A stretch of 64,000 nt of DNA from a bacterium (GTDB lineage Bacteria; Vulcanimicrobiota; Xenobia; Xenobiales; JADMJV01), in the NCBI GenBank assembly GCA_018266105.1, contig JAFEBA010000057.1:1-64000 (forward strand), in the 5' to 3' direction. The translations under genes were made by a program, and so were the position numbers. The notes below the pieces were generated by a model that was given only the letters and a program-made list of their open reading frames with translations, did not search any database and had not been told where the DNA came from. Positions 25,939-33,400 of this stretch are shown here, in pieces; positions within the stretch are counted from its first letter, which is position 1; the number at the start of each line of letters is the position of its first letter.

Positions 25939-27870
25939 TTAACGACGACGGGCCGGACGGCGCCCTCTCAACGGGCGGTCCTGACCTTGCGGTGCATTGT
26001 CGCCTTCATCGTCGTGAGCCTGGCCATTCGCTTTGGTCTTGATGGACCAATTGAGGTTGCCCAGGGCTGGCGAGGGTGCGCTCGCCTTGGCCTTCGCCTC
26101 CTCGGCCCGGGCGGCTGGTTTGGCGGGTGTCGGAGGGGGAGCCAGCTTGACTCCTCCCAGTGACAGTGAGGGAATAAAGGCCTTGGTGGGCTGAGGTTCG
26201 GGACGCGGAGCCGGAGCCTGACGCTCGACCTCTCGATTGCGGTCTTCTCGTCCGCGATCCTCACGGCCTCGACCGCGTTCTTCACGGCCGCCCTCGTCCC
26301 GACCGCGATCATCCCGGCCGCGCTGATGGCGTTCCTGGCGTTCCTGTCGCTCCGGACGATCTTCCGGCTCGTAGCGACGCTCATCGCGCTCTTCGCTGAC
26401 CTGAGGCTCGGCCGCATGCTCTTCACCGTCGCCACGACGACGGCGGCGACGCTTGCGACGACGACCATCGCCATCATTCTCGTTGCTCTCGTCTGCGTCC
26501 TCGGCAGCCTCGACAGGCGCCACCGGAGCCGCCTCATCCTGAGGTCTGCGTTGAGCGTCACGGTCCCGATCTCGATCCCGATCCCGATCCTTGCCGCGCA
26601 AGCGATTCAGTCGGCGGCGAGCGCCGCGGCCTTCCCCATCGCCATCACGCTGACCCTGGCCAAACATGTGCTGAAGGCGAGCCAGCAAGCGCTCCACACT
26701 ACACTTTTCTTGCTGACGGCTGTCCTGATCGACAATCTCGACCTGACCCCGGAGAGCGTTGATCTCCGCCAACTTGATGTGCCAGCGAGCTTCCGGCGCT
26801 TCCGAGCCGTTCTGGTAAACGACTTCCACGCGAGCCCCGCCTTTGCGCAGCTTGAGCGCGATAGGCAGCAAGGCCTTGGTGGATTCAGGGCCTTCCGGCA
26901 GGAAAACGAAATCCAGATCTTCCTGGGCGGCTTCGGAGCCGGGCAGCAAGGCCGCCAGTTCATCGAGATACATTGCAAAGCCCGCCGCGGGCGTGTCTGT
27001 GCCGCCCAGCTGTTGCACCAGTCCGTCGTAACGGCCTCCCATGCCCACCGTGCGGCCGTTGACGGAAAGTCGAAAGACCGTGCTGTTGTAGTATTCCAGG
27101 TCGCGCACCACGCGCGGATTGAAAGTCACTTCCAGTTCTAATTCCTGCAGCAGATGCTTGAGAGCGTTGAAGTGGGTTTTGCAGTCCTGGCAGAGCAGCC
27201 CGAGGATGGTCGGGGCCAAATTGGAGAGGGCTTCGCAGCCGGACTCGGGGCAGGAAAGCACCCAGGTAGGGTGATTGCGATACTTGCGTTTACAGTTTTG
27301 ACAAAGCTCGTTCTGGCGCGAGGCGAAGAATTCTCGCAGGGCGTCGTGGTAGGCGGGGCGGCACTTATCGCAACCCAGCGAGTTGATTTCCAGCTTGACC
27401 CCGGTCAGGCCAATGGCCTCGCAGTATTCCAGAGCCATCACCAGGAGTTCGGTGTCCAGAGCCGGGCTATCGTTGCCAAGGACTTCTACGCCGAACTGAT
27501 GCGCCTGGCGGCTGGGTTCATTGCCCTCTTTGCCAAGCAAGAAGACCGGGCCGACGTAGCAAAGCTTGGTCAAACCACTCTCTTTATTCATGCGGTGCTG
27601 ATGGTAGGCGCGCACCACACAGGGCGTCATGTCAGCGCGCAGAGCCAGTTTTTGACCGTGCTTGTCGTTAAAGGTCCAGAGTTCGCGTTCGACCAGGCTG
27701 GCCATGACTCCAAGGCCACGCACAAACAAGTCGGCTTTTTCGAACAAAGGGGTGCGGATTTCTTGGAATCCATATTTTTCCGCCAGCTGCATCGCCTTTT
27801 GCTCGAGCTGTCGATAAGTTGATAGCTGAGCCGGAAGCAGGTCGCTTGTGCCTCGTACCGCCTGGAACAT
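25939..27870 (-). CDS. histidyl-tRNA synthetase-like protein with long charged tail
   Basis: This encodes 643 residues from ATG 27870, at MFQAVRGTSDLLP; a longer frame from 27921 adds an implausible leader. Residues 1-310 are a class II HisRS/HisZ core. The His-binding motifs VVRDLEYYNSTVF and GMGGRYDGLV are present. Motif 2 is altered: LRPEGT reads L-R-A-D-M-T (77-82), and FRXERPQ reads F-L-L-G-K-E-G (110-116). A cluster of eight Cys (167, 170, 190, 193, 207, 212, 227, 230) could bind zinc. A weak anticodon-domain-like region (320-400) precedes a roughly 240-residue Arg/Asp/Glu/Pro-rich tail, partly coded by a cgatcc hexamer repeat. It may be the HisRS of this lineage or a HisZ-like paralog. 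Confidence 0.75.
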   Translation of the reverse strand: MFQAVRGTSDLLPAQLSTYRQLEQKAMQLAEKYGFQEIRTPLFEKADLFVRGLGVMASLVERELWTFNDKHGQKLALRADMTPCVVRAYHQHRMNKESGLTKLCYVGPVFLLGKEGNEPSRQAHQFGVEVLGNDSPALDTELLVMALEYCEAIGLTGVKLEINSLGCDKCRPAYHDALREFFASRQNELCQNCKRKYRNHPTWVLSCPESGCEALSNLAPTILGLLCQDCKTHFNALKHLLQELELEVTFNPRVVRDLEYYNSTVFRLSVNGRTVGMGGRYDGLVQQLGGTDTPAAGFAMYLDELAALLPGSEAAQEDLDFVFLPEGPESTKALLPIALKLRKGGARVEVVYQNGSEAPEARWHIKLAEINALRGQVEIVDQDSRQQEKCSVERLLARLQHMFGQGQRDGDGEGRGARRRLNRLRGKDRDRDRDRDRDAQRRPQDEAAPVAPVEAAEDADESNENDGDGRRRKRRRRRRGDGEEHAAEPQVSEERDERRYEPEDRPERQERQERHQRGRDDRGRDEGGREERGRGREDRGREDRNREVERQAPAPRPEPQPTKAFIPSLSLGGVKLAPPPTPAKPAARAEEAKAKASAPSPALGNLNWSIKTKANGQAHDDEGDNAPQGQDRPLRGRRPARRR

Positions 27871-28221
27871 GATGTATGTAAATCCTCCACAGTTCAAGCG
27901 GAGCGAAGAACAGGTTCCCAAAGCACGCCTCAGGCCAGAGGATGGGAGACAGGGACGACAATCGGGGCGGTCGATACACCGCGCGCGAGCTCACCTGTCG
28001 CCGCATAGATGACTCTATGGACTATTTCAACCCAAAAATCTTCGTCTCGTCGCCGGTTGGCTATGTTTTCTACTCTCCCGCCGGACGCGGGGGTGGATTC
28101 AAACCGAGGACGGAGACCCTCTGGCGCTGCTAAAGGTGGACCGGCGCATTGATATTTGGCCCTGGACTCTTTCGCGTTCCGCCAGCTTGGATTTTCTCTC
28201 CAGAGAAGAAGGAATCCTTCC
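27871..28221. other. 351-bp intergenic region upstream of the HisRS-like operon
   Basis: No gene is supported here. A 63-codon plus-strand frame from 27942 has no ribosome site or recognisable content. A segment near 28085-28110 resembles a tRNA T-arm, but no acceptor or anticodon stem could be folded. On the minus strand a GGAGG lies 13 bases before the HisRS-like ATG. The promoter of that operon should be here, but no clear -35/-10 pair stands out, and I found no T-box motif. Confidence 0.6.
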
Positions 28222-29532
28222 CTATAAAATCATCTCCCGAATGAGAGGCTCTTGCTTCGGTGCCTCCGGCACGATGTGGAAGGCGCCTTGGAGTGCCTGT
28301 AAGGCGTCTTGGAGATTGGCTTCGTCATTCACGTGCAGGGTGGCCAGACTCTGACCAACCTGAACGGCATCTCCCTTTTCGACGTTCAATACAATACCCA
28401 CGGCCGGGTCGATTCTGTCGGCCTTGGTGCGTCGGCCGGCGCCCAACCACATGGCCGCGGTGCCGATGGTTTCGGCCGCCAGTCCGCCCAGGAAGCCGGC
28501 CCGCTCGGCTTTGAACTCGACTTTCTTGGAGGCCTGAGGGAGTCGAGCGGGCTCGTCACAGACTCGTCGGTCTCCACCTTGGGCTTCGATCATGTCACCC
28601 AGTTTCTGGAGGGCCTGACCGCTGTTGACGATCTCGGTGACTTTCTGGCGCGCTTCTTCCAGGCTGAGGCCCTGGTTGGACATCTGCACCAGGTGGGCGG
28701 ACAGTTCACAAGCTACTTTCTCCAACCCGGTGCCTTTGCGCTCGCCTCGCAAAATGCGGATGCCTTCGTCCACTTCCAGGGCATTGCCGATCTGGCTGCC
28801 CAACGGTTCCTCCATGGAGGACAGTGCCGCGCGCACCTGACGTCCGCGCAGTCGTCCGATGGCGACCATGGTTTCGGCCAGCTTGCGAGCATCGGAGAAT
28901 TCTTTCATGAATGCGCCGTGGCCGAATTTCACGTCCAGCACAATGGCATCCGCCCCGCAGGCCAGCTTCTTGCTCATGACCGAGGCGGCGATGAGGGGAA
29001 TCGAGTCCACCGTGCCGGTTACGTCGCGCAGGGCATACATCGCGCCGTCGGCCGGCACCAGCTTGCCGGTCTGACTGATGACGGCCAGGCCAATTTTGCG
29101 CACCTGCTCGAGAAATTCTTGTTGGGTCAGATCTACGCGCATTCCGGGGATGGCTTCCAGCTTGTCCAGCGTGCCGCCAGTGTGGCCCAGGCCTCGGCCC
29201 GACATCTTGGCCACGCGCCCGCCCGCGGCTGCAACAATCGGAGCAATCACCAGGGTGGTGCCGTCTCCCACGCCGCCCGTAGAGTGCTTGTCGACCTTGA
29301 CGCCATCGATCGAAGAGAGATCGACCTGGTCGCCCGATTCGATCATGGCCTGGGTCAACACGTCCGTTTCTTCGTGATCCATGCCGCGGAACCAGACCGC
29401 CATCAGCCAGGCGGCTAGCTGGTAGTTTTCCAGACGACCGCTGCTCAGCTCTTGGATAAGGTAGCGAATTTCTTCGGGCGTATGTTTGCCGCCGTTGCGC
29501 TTCTTTAAGATCAATTGGACCGGATGAAACAT
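28222..29532 (-). CDS. deoA: thymidine / pyrimidine-nucleoside phosphorylase
   Basis: This encodes 436 residues. The phosphate- and nucleoside-binding motif KVDKHSTGGVGDGTTLVIAPIVA and the family block SGRGLGHTGGTLDKLEAIPG are both clear. It converts thymidine (or uridine) and phosphate to base and deoxyribose-1-phosphate in nucleoside salvage. Thymidine-specific DeoA and broad Pdp cannot be separated by eye. It is the last gene of the ftsA-nrdR operon, 10 bases after nrdR. Confidence 0.93.
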   Translation of the reverse strand: MFHPVQLILKKRNGGKHTPEEIRYLIQELSSGRLENYQLAAWLMAVWFRGMDHEETDVLTQAMIESGDQVDLSSIDGVKVDKHSTGGVGDGTTLVIAPIVAAAGGRVAKMSGRGLGHTGGTLDKLEAIPGMRVDLTQQEFLEQVRKIGLAVISQTGKLVPADGAMYALRDVTGTVDSIPLIAASVMSKKLACGADAIVLDVKFGHGAFMKEFSDARKLAETMVAIGRLRGRQVRAALSSMEEPLGSQIGNALEVDEGIRILRGERKGTGLEKVACELSAHLVQMSNQGLSLEEARQKVTEIVNSGQALQKLGDMIEAQGGDRRVCDEPARLPQASKKVEFKAERAGFLGGLAAETIGTAAMWLGAGRRTKADRIDPAVGIVLNVEKGDAVQVGQSLATLHVNDEANLQDALQALQGAFHIVPEAPKQEPLIREMIL

Positions 29533-29542
29533 GGTTGACCCC

Positions 29543-30025
29543 TTACTCGTCGGTCTTGGGCGCCACGGTGGCGCGCAGTTGCTGTAAAATCTTGAGCTCC
29601 TCGGCGAAACTGCTGACGTCTTTGAACTCTTTGTAGACTGAAGCGAAGCGAACGTAGGCGACTTCGTCGGTGCGTCCCAGATGTTCGATGACCAGGTTGC
29701 CGATTTCGTCGGCGGTAATTTCTCCGTGAGCTGTATTTCTCAGTTGGTGCACGATCGAAACCACGATGGCTTCCATCTGCTCCAGCGTGACGGGGCGCTT
29801 TTCGCAAGCGCGCACCAGTCCCGCCAGGATCTTCTGTCGGTCGAACTTCTCACGCTTGCCGTCCTTCTTGACGACCACCAGCAGCGATTCTTCCACGCGC
29901 TCGTAGGTGGTGAAGCGATTCTGGCACTTTTCGCATTCGCGCCGCCGCCGAATTGCCGTGCCGTCTTCGACCGTGCGCGAATCCAGAACGCGATTGTCGA
30001 GATTGTTGCAATAGGGACAGCGCAT
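29543..30025 (-). CDS. nrdR: NrdR, transcriptional repressor of ribonucleotide reductase
   Basis: This encodes 160 residues. The N-terminal zinc ribbon has Cys3/6 and Cys31/34, with the NrdR signature DSR and RRRRECEKCQNRFTTYE. An ATP-cone domain follows (about 49-139; VVVKKDGKREKFDRQKI). It binds (d)ATP and represses nrd operons. No nrd gene is in this window, so its targets lie elsewhere. It lies 10 bases after ftsA. Confidence 0.97.
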   Translation of the reverse strand: MRCPYCNNLDNRVLDSRTVEDGTAIRRRRECEKCQNRFTTYERVEESLLVVVKKDGKREKFDRQKILAGLVRACEKRPVTLEQMEAIVVSIVHQLRNTAHGEITADEIGNLVIEHLGRTDEVAYVRFASVYKEFKDVSSFAEELKILQQLRATVAPKTDE

Positions 30026-30035
30026 TGTTGGGGCG

Positions 30036-31283
30036 CTAGAAGACTTCGGCCAGCCAGCGACTCACTGAATGCACGACCTGGCGGAATTTAGAAGACTTGA
30101 CTTCGCCCTTGTCCTGAGGCAGGAAGCGGCGGGCCGCTCCGTGCAGCAGCAAGCCGATGGAGCCGGAGAAGATGGGCGAGGCCAGAGCCTCGCTCAGGCC
30201 CTGAGGATAACAGGGGCTGGCCACCCGGCAGGGCATATTCAGCTCGCGATGAGCCAACTGGGCGATCCCCGGCAGCTGCGAGGTTCCACCCGTCAGCACC
30301 AGGCTTGAAACCACCAGTCCCAGACGCTCGGCGCGTTGAAGTTCCCCAGCCACCCACTCAAACATGTCCAGCAGGCGTGCTTCCAGCACCTCGGCCATCT
30401 GGCCGCGGGGAACTTCCACCACGCCCTCACCGCTGAGGGTTTTGGCCTGCAGCAGTTCGTCCGCGTTCTGTTCCAGGAATTCCGGCGAGGCCAGACCCTT
30501 TTCCAGTTTGAGTCGCTCGGCCTGGCTGGGCGGGATGCGGAAAAAGCGAGCCAGGTCGTGGGTCAGCAAATCACCGGCCACCGGCAGCACGGCCGAGTGG
30601 CCGACTTCGCCTTCACAATAGACAGCCAGATCCAGCGTGCCCGCTCCGATGTCGATCATAGCCGTTCCCAGCTTGCGTTCTTCTTCGGTCAGAACAGCCA
30701 GCGCGGAAGCGATCGCTCCTGAGATCAGACCATCGGGGTCGATCTCAAGGTTGGCTCGCTGCACGGTCTTGCACATATTTTGCAGGAACGAGCTGGAGGC
30801 TGCCACCACATGGGCGTCCACCTCCAGGCGCACACCCGATAATCCAACCGGGTTGCGAATGCCGTTTTGGCCATCCACTGCAAAACCTCTGGGGACGATA
30901 TGGAGGATCTCCCGGTCACTGGGAATGCCCACCAGCCGAGCCGCTTCCACCACCCGGCGCACGTCCGAGGTGGTGACTTCGCCGTCCGAATTGGAGATCG
31001 CCCAGACGCCGTGACTGGGCAACGAGCTCAGGTATTCACTGGTCAGGCCCACCACCACATTGGTGACCGGATAGCCCGCCTCGCGTTCGGCTTCTTCAAC
31101 GGCAGCTTCAATGGCCTGCACGGTTTGCTCCGGGTCGACCAGTGCCCCTTTGCGCAGACCCAGGCAGGGGCTGATGCCCGCTCCCACAATCTGCAGTTCG
31201 CCATCCGAAGTCGCCTCGCCGATAACGCAGGCAACTTTACTGGTTCCGATGTCCAGGGCGGTGAGCACTTCCATTTTTCGCAC
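30036..31283 (-). CDS. ftsA: FtsA-like cell division actin homologue
   Basis: This encodes 415 residues from GTG 31283, with an in-frame ATG at 31274. The actin-like fold has LTALDIGTSKVACVIGE at the start (phosphate 1), an SHS2-like 1C domain near 85-165, MIDIGAGTLDLAVY (phosphate 2) and LVLTGGTSQLPGI (adenosine). The C-terminal VVHSVSRWLAEVF forms the amphipathic helix that anchors FtsA to the membrane. It links FtsZ to the membrane at the septum. ftsZ, usually next to ftsA, is absent here; nrdR and thymidine phosphorylase follow. Confidence 0.92.
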   Translation of the reverse strand: MRKMEVLTALDIGTSKVACVIGEATSDGELQIVGAGISPCLGLRKGALVDPEQTVQAIEAAVEEAEREAGYPVTNVVVGLTSEYLSSLPSHGVWAISNSDGEVTTSDVRRVVEAARLVGIPSDREILHIVPRGFAVDGQNGIRNPVGLSGVRLEVDAHVVAASSSFLQNMCKTVQRANLEIDPDGLISGAIASALAVLTEEERKLGTAMIDIGAGTLDLAVYCEGEVGHSAVLPVAGDLLTHDLARFFRIPPSQAERLKLEKGLASPEFLEQNADELLQAKTLSGEGVVEVPRGQMAEVLEARLLDMFEWVAGELQRAERLGLVVSSLVLTGGTSQLPGIAQLAHRELNMPCRVASPCYPQGLSEALASPIFSGSIGLLLHGAARRFLPQDKGEVKSSKFRQVVHSVSRWLAEVF

Positions 31284-31433
31284 GGCGTGGTTCCCTTACT
31301 TATCTCGCAGTTCTGGAGTTTGCCGGGGCCGACTCCACTTGACAAGAATGAAAAATTTTCGTCCACAAGGTTCTCCGCCAGGGCATGTGTTCCTTTTCGG
31401 CTTGATAAATATTCAATACGCCCGGGCCGGGTT

Positions 31434-32192
31434 TTAAGACCAGTTCGGGGCGCGTTTCTCAAGGAAGGCGCTCAGGCCTTCGCGTCCGTCCGGGTGGGCT
31501 CGTGCCGCCGTGATTTGTTCGATGGTGAAATCGGTGGGGTCTTCCAGTTCGTAGCTGGTGCGGGCGAGCTTTTTGGTGCGAGCCTGGGCGGCCGGGCTGC
31601 CGGCCAACAGTTCTTTTAAGACCTCTTCCAGCTGCGCCTCCGGGTCCTCGCTCAGGTAGTGGACCAGTCCCAAGCGGTAGGCATTTTCAGCGTTGATGCG
31701 GTCGCCCAGGAGAAAGTGTAGCTTGGCCTTGGAGTATCCCAGGCGGCGAATGGCATAGGGAGAGATGACGGCAGGAACGATGCCCAGGCGCACCTCTGTA
31801 AAGCCAAAGAGGGCTTTGGGCCCGGCGATCGCGATGTCGACCGCGCAGGTCAAACCGGTGCCTCCGCCCAGGGCCGCGCCTTGGATGACCGCCACCACCG
31901 GGCACCGGCAGTTATCGATGGCCTGGAACATTTCGGCCATCTGGCGCGCCCCGCGCCGGTTTTCCTCTTCTCCGGCTACAGCCTGGCCGCGCATCCATTC
32001 GACATCGGCGCCGGCCGAAAAGCTCTTGCCCTGGCCGCGCAGCACCACCACTCTCACCTTATCGGGGAGTTCGCGGAAAGTCTGGTGCAATTCTTGCACT
32101 ACTTGAAGATTGAAGGCGTTGTGCACTTCCGGTCGGTTGATCAGGACGGTGGCTACGCCCCGTTCATCGCATGTAAAAACAATGGTTTGCAT
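31434..32192 (-). CDS. enoyl-CoA hydratase/isomerase family protein
   Basis: This encodes 252 residues from ATG 32192 (MQTIVFTCDERG). ATGs at 32201 and 32225 are also possible, and none has a good ribosome site. Crotonase-fold motifs are FSAGADVEWM (CoA and oxyanion hole), AVIQGAALGGGTGLTCAVDIAIA, and the catalytic-region FTEVRLGIVPAVISPY. The MRGQAV and FTEVRLGIVPA context resembles methylglutaconyl-CoA or enoyl-CoA hydratases. The substrate cannot be settled from sequence. It is a single gene, 150 bases upstream of ftsA on the same strand. Confidence 0.85.
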   Translation of the reverse strand: MQTIVFTCDERGVATVLINRPEVHNAFNLQVVQELHQTFRELPDKVRVVVLRGQGKSFSAGADVEWMRGQAVAGEEENRRGARQMAEMFQAIDNCRCPVVAVIQGAALGGGTGLTCAVDIAIAGPKALFGFTEVRLGIVPAVISPYAIRRLGYSKAKLHFLLGDRINAENAYRLGLVHYLSEDPEAQLEEVLKELLAGSPAAQARTKKLARTSYELEDPTDFTIEQITAARAHPDGREGLSAFLEKRAPNWS

Positions 32193-32268
32193 AGGGGCCA
32201 TCGTTCTGCGAAGGGGGAGGAACATCTTTCCATCATCACAAAACCTTAGGCAGAAACGGAGGCACATC

Positions 32269-32619
32269 ATGGGTCATCATTGCGATCATCACGATCATAA
32301 TCACGGGGAAGGCTGTGGTCACACCGCCATCAAGCACGGCGATCACGTCGACTATCTGCACGACGGACACCTGCATCATCAGAAGGACGGCGGCCACGTA
32401 GAGCACCACGCCATCGAGGTTTCCTCTCAGAATCCCGACAAATGCACGGACGGCCACAATTGCAGCAGCCACGAGAAGGACCATATCCACGGACCGGGCT
32501 GCGGACACGAGGCTGTACCGCACGGCGATCATACTTGCTACTTGGTGGACGGCCACCTGCACTTTCCGCACGACGGACATTGCGACGACCACGGGCCCGT
32601 GGAAGTGGTCAAGAAGTAG
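32269..32619 (+). CDS. His/Cys-rich metal-binding protein with duplicated module
   Basis: This encodes 116 residues from ATG 32269, with an ACGGAGG ribosome site 6 bases before. By my count 28 residues are His and 7 are Cys. Two copies of one module are seen: GCGHTAIKHGDHVDYLHDGH at 15-34 and GCGHEAVPHGDHTCYLVDGH at 77-96, each followed by a His-rich arm. There is no signal peptide. It is likely a cytosolic zinc, nickel or cobalt buffer or chaperone. A bidirectional terminator follows at once. Confidence 0.85.
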   Translation: MGHHCDHHDHNHGEGCGHTAIKHGDHVDYLHDGHLHHQKDGGHVEHHAIEVSSQNPDKCTDGHNCSSHEKDHIHGPGCGHEAVPHGDHTCYLVDGHLHFPHDGHCDDHGPVEVVKK

Positions 32620-32637
32620 CCTGCGCTCCACGAAAGC

Positions 32638-32672
32638 AAAAAAGGCCAGGGATTGGCTCCCTGGCCTTTTTT
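32638..32672. terminator. bidirectional rho-independent terminator
   Basis: A perfect 12-bp stem, aaaggccaggga (32641-32652) with tccctggccttt (32658-32669), has a 5-base loop. A T-run on the plus side and an A-run on the left make it work in both directions. It lies between the convergent His-rich and glycine-zipper genes. Confidence 0.93.
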
Positions 32673-32684
32673 GTCGGTCTGCGC

Positions 32685-33260
32685 CTACTCGGGTTTGTAG
32701 CCGGCGGCCTGAGCTTTGGCGTCGATTTTATTGTTATTGACGGCGGACCAGATAGCAACGCCGGCTCCGACTCCGGCGGCGGCCACGGCTGCACCGGCAG
32801 GCCCAAACCAAACACCGGGGAGTTTGAGCAGGGGGAAGGCGATCAGGCCGACACCGGCACCGCCTGCGGCACCCAGGGCTCCGAAGATAGGATTCTTGTT
32901 GCTCCCTTTGTAGGCCATCACGCCGCCGGCTGTACCGCCGATGATGGCCCCAGCGGCAGGACTGACCACCGCCGTCAGGCCTGTGGCTCCCAGGCCGCCC
33001 AGCCAGACGTGTTCAGCGGCGCCGAAAGCTGAGGGAATGCCGACAAAGGCGGCCGCGGTCAAGCCTTCGCGCAGCGGGTTTGTGCGCACAACCGAGTAGT
33101 GAAGGCCCGGACGCTCAAAGTGATAGGTGTTGGAATTCTTGTCAAAGGTGACCTTGTCCCACTTTTCTTCCTGGGGCTGCTGGGGTTGCTCAGGGGGAGG
33201 TGGAGTGGGTCCTTGCAGTTGGGTGGGGTGATTGCTGTTGGGGAGACGCTGGATCTGCAT
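32685..33260 (-). CDS. glycine-zipper protein without signal peptide
   Basis: This encodes 191 residues. The N-terminal 35 residues are Pro/Gln/Asn-rich (MQIQRLPNSNHPTQLQGP). The middle (30-70) is soluble, and residues 70-170 are dominated by Gly/Ala-rich hydrophobic stretches with GXXXG patterns (for example GAIIGGTAGGVMAY, GALGAAGGAGVGLIAF). Such segments can insert into or pore membranes. No classical signal peptide is present. The upstream element at 33302-33333 matches those of other signal-less proteins. The layout resembles the gene at 46511-47191. Function is unknown. Confidence 0.72.
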   Translation of the reverse strand: MQIQRLPNSNHPTQLQGPTPPPPEQPQQPQEEKWDKVTFDKNSNTYHFERPGLHYSVVRTNPLREGLTAAAFVGIPSAFGAAEHVWLGGLGATGLTAVVSPAAGAIIGGTAGGVMAYKGSNKNPIFGALGAAGGAGVGLIAFPLLKLPGVWFGPAGAAVAAAGVGAGVAIWSAVNNNKIDAKAQAAGYKPE

Positions 33261-33301
33261 GTGTTTGGTCCTCTGCTCGCTCTATCTTTGTGTGTGCCAC
33301 C

Positions 33302-33333
33302 TGTATAGCTCAAGGGGCTGAAAGAATGCTGAA
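33302..33333 (-). promoter_or_regulatory. promoter-like element of the shared set (copy 2)
   Basis: Read on the minus strand it starts TTCAGCATTCTTTCAG and has TATACA at positions 27-32. Position 1 lies 73 bases from the ATG of the glycine-zipper gene, so this transcript would have a leader, with AGAGGA as ribosome site. Confidence 0.5.
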
Positions 33334-33400
33334 GGGGCAGGGAAGAACGCCGGGGCGAACAAATACACGCCCCCTATCTCAAATAAAATCAGGAGTTTCC

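Noticed and set aside
28080-28125. tRNA-like T-arm (ggattcaaacc and its complement)
   Set aside because: No acceptor, D or anticodon stem could be paired on either strand, and the T-loop lacks the conserved C.
27942-28133. 63-codon plus-strand frame in the 351-bp gap
   Set aside because: No ribosome site, no recognisable motif, and it crosses the expected promoter region of the HisRS-like operon.
33261-33400. T-box riboswitch before alaS
   Set aside because: No T-box sequence, specifier stem or terminator is visible in the 140-base gap.
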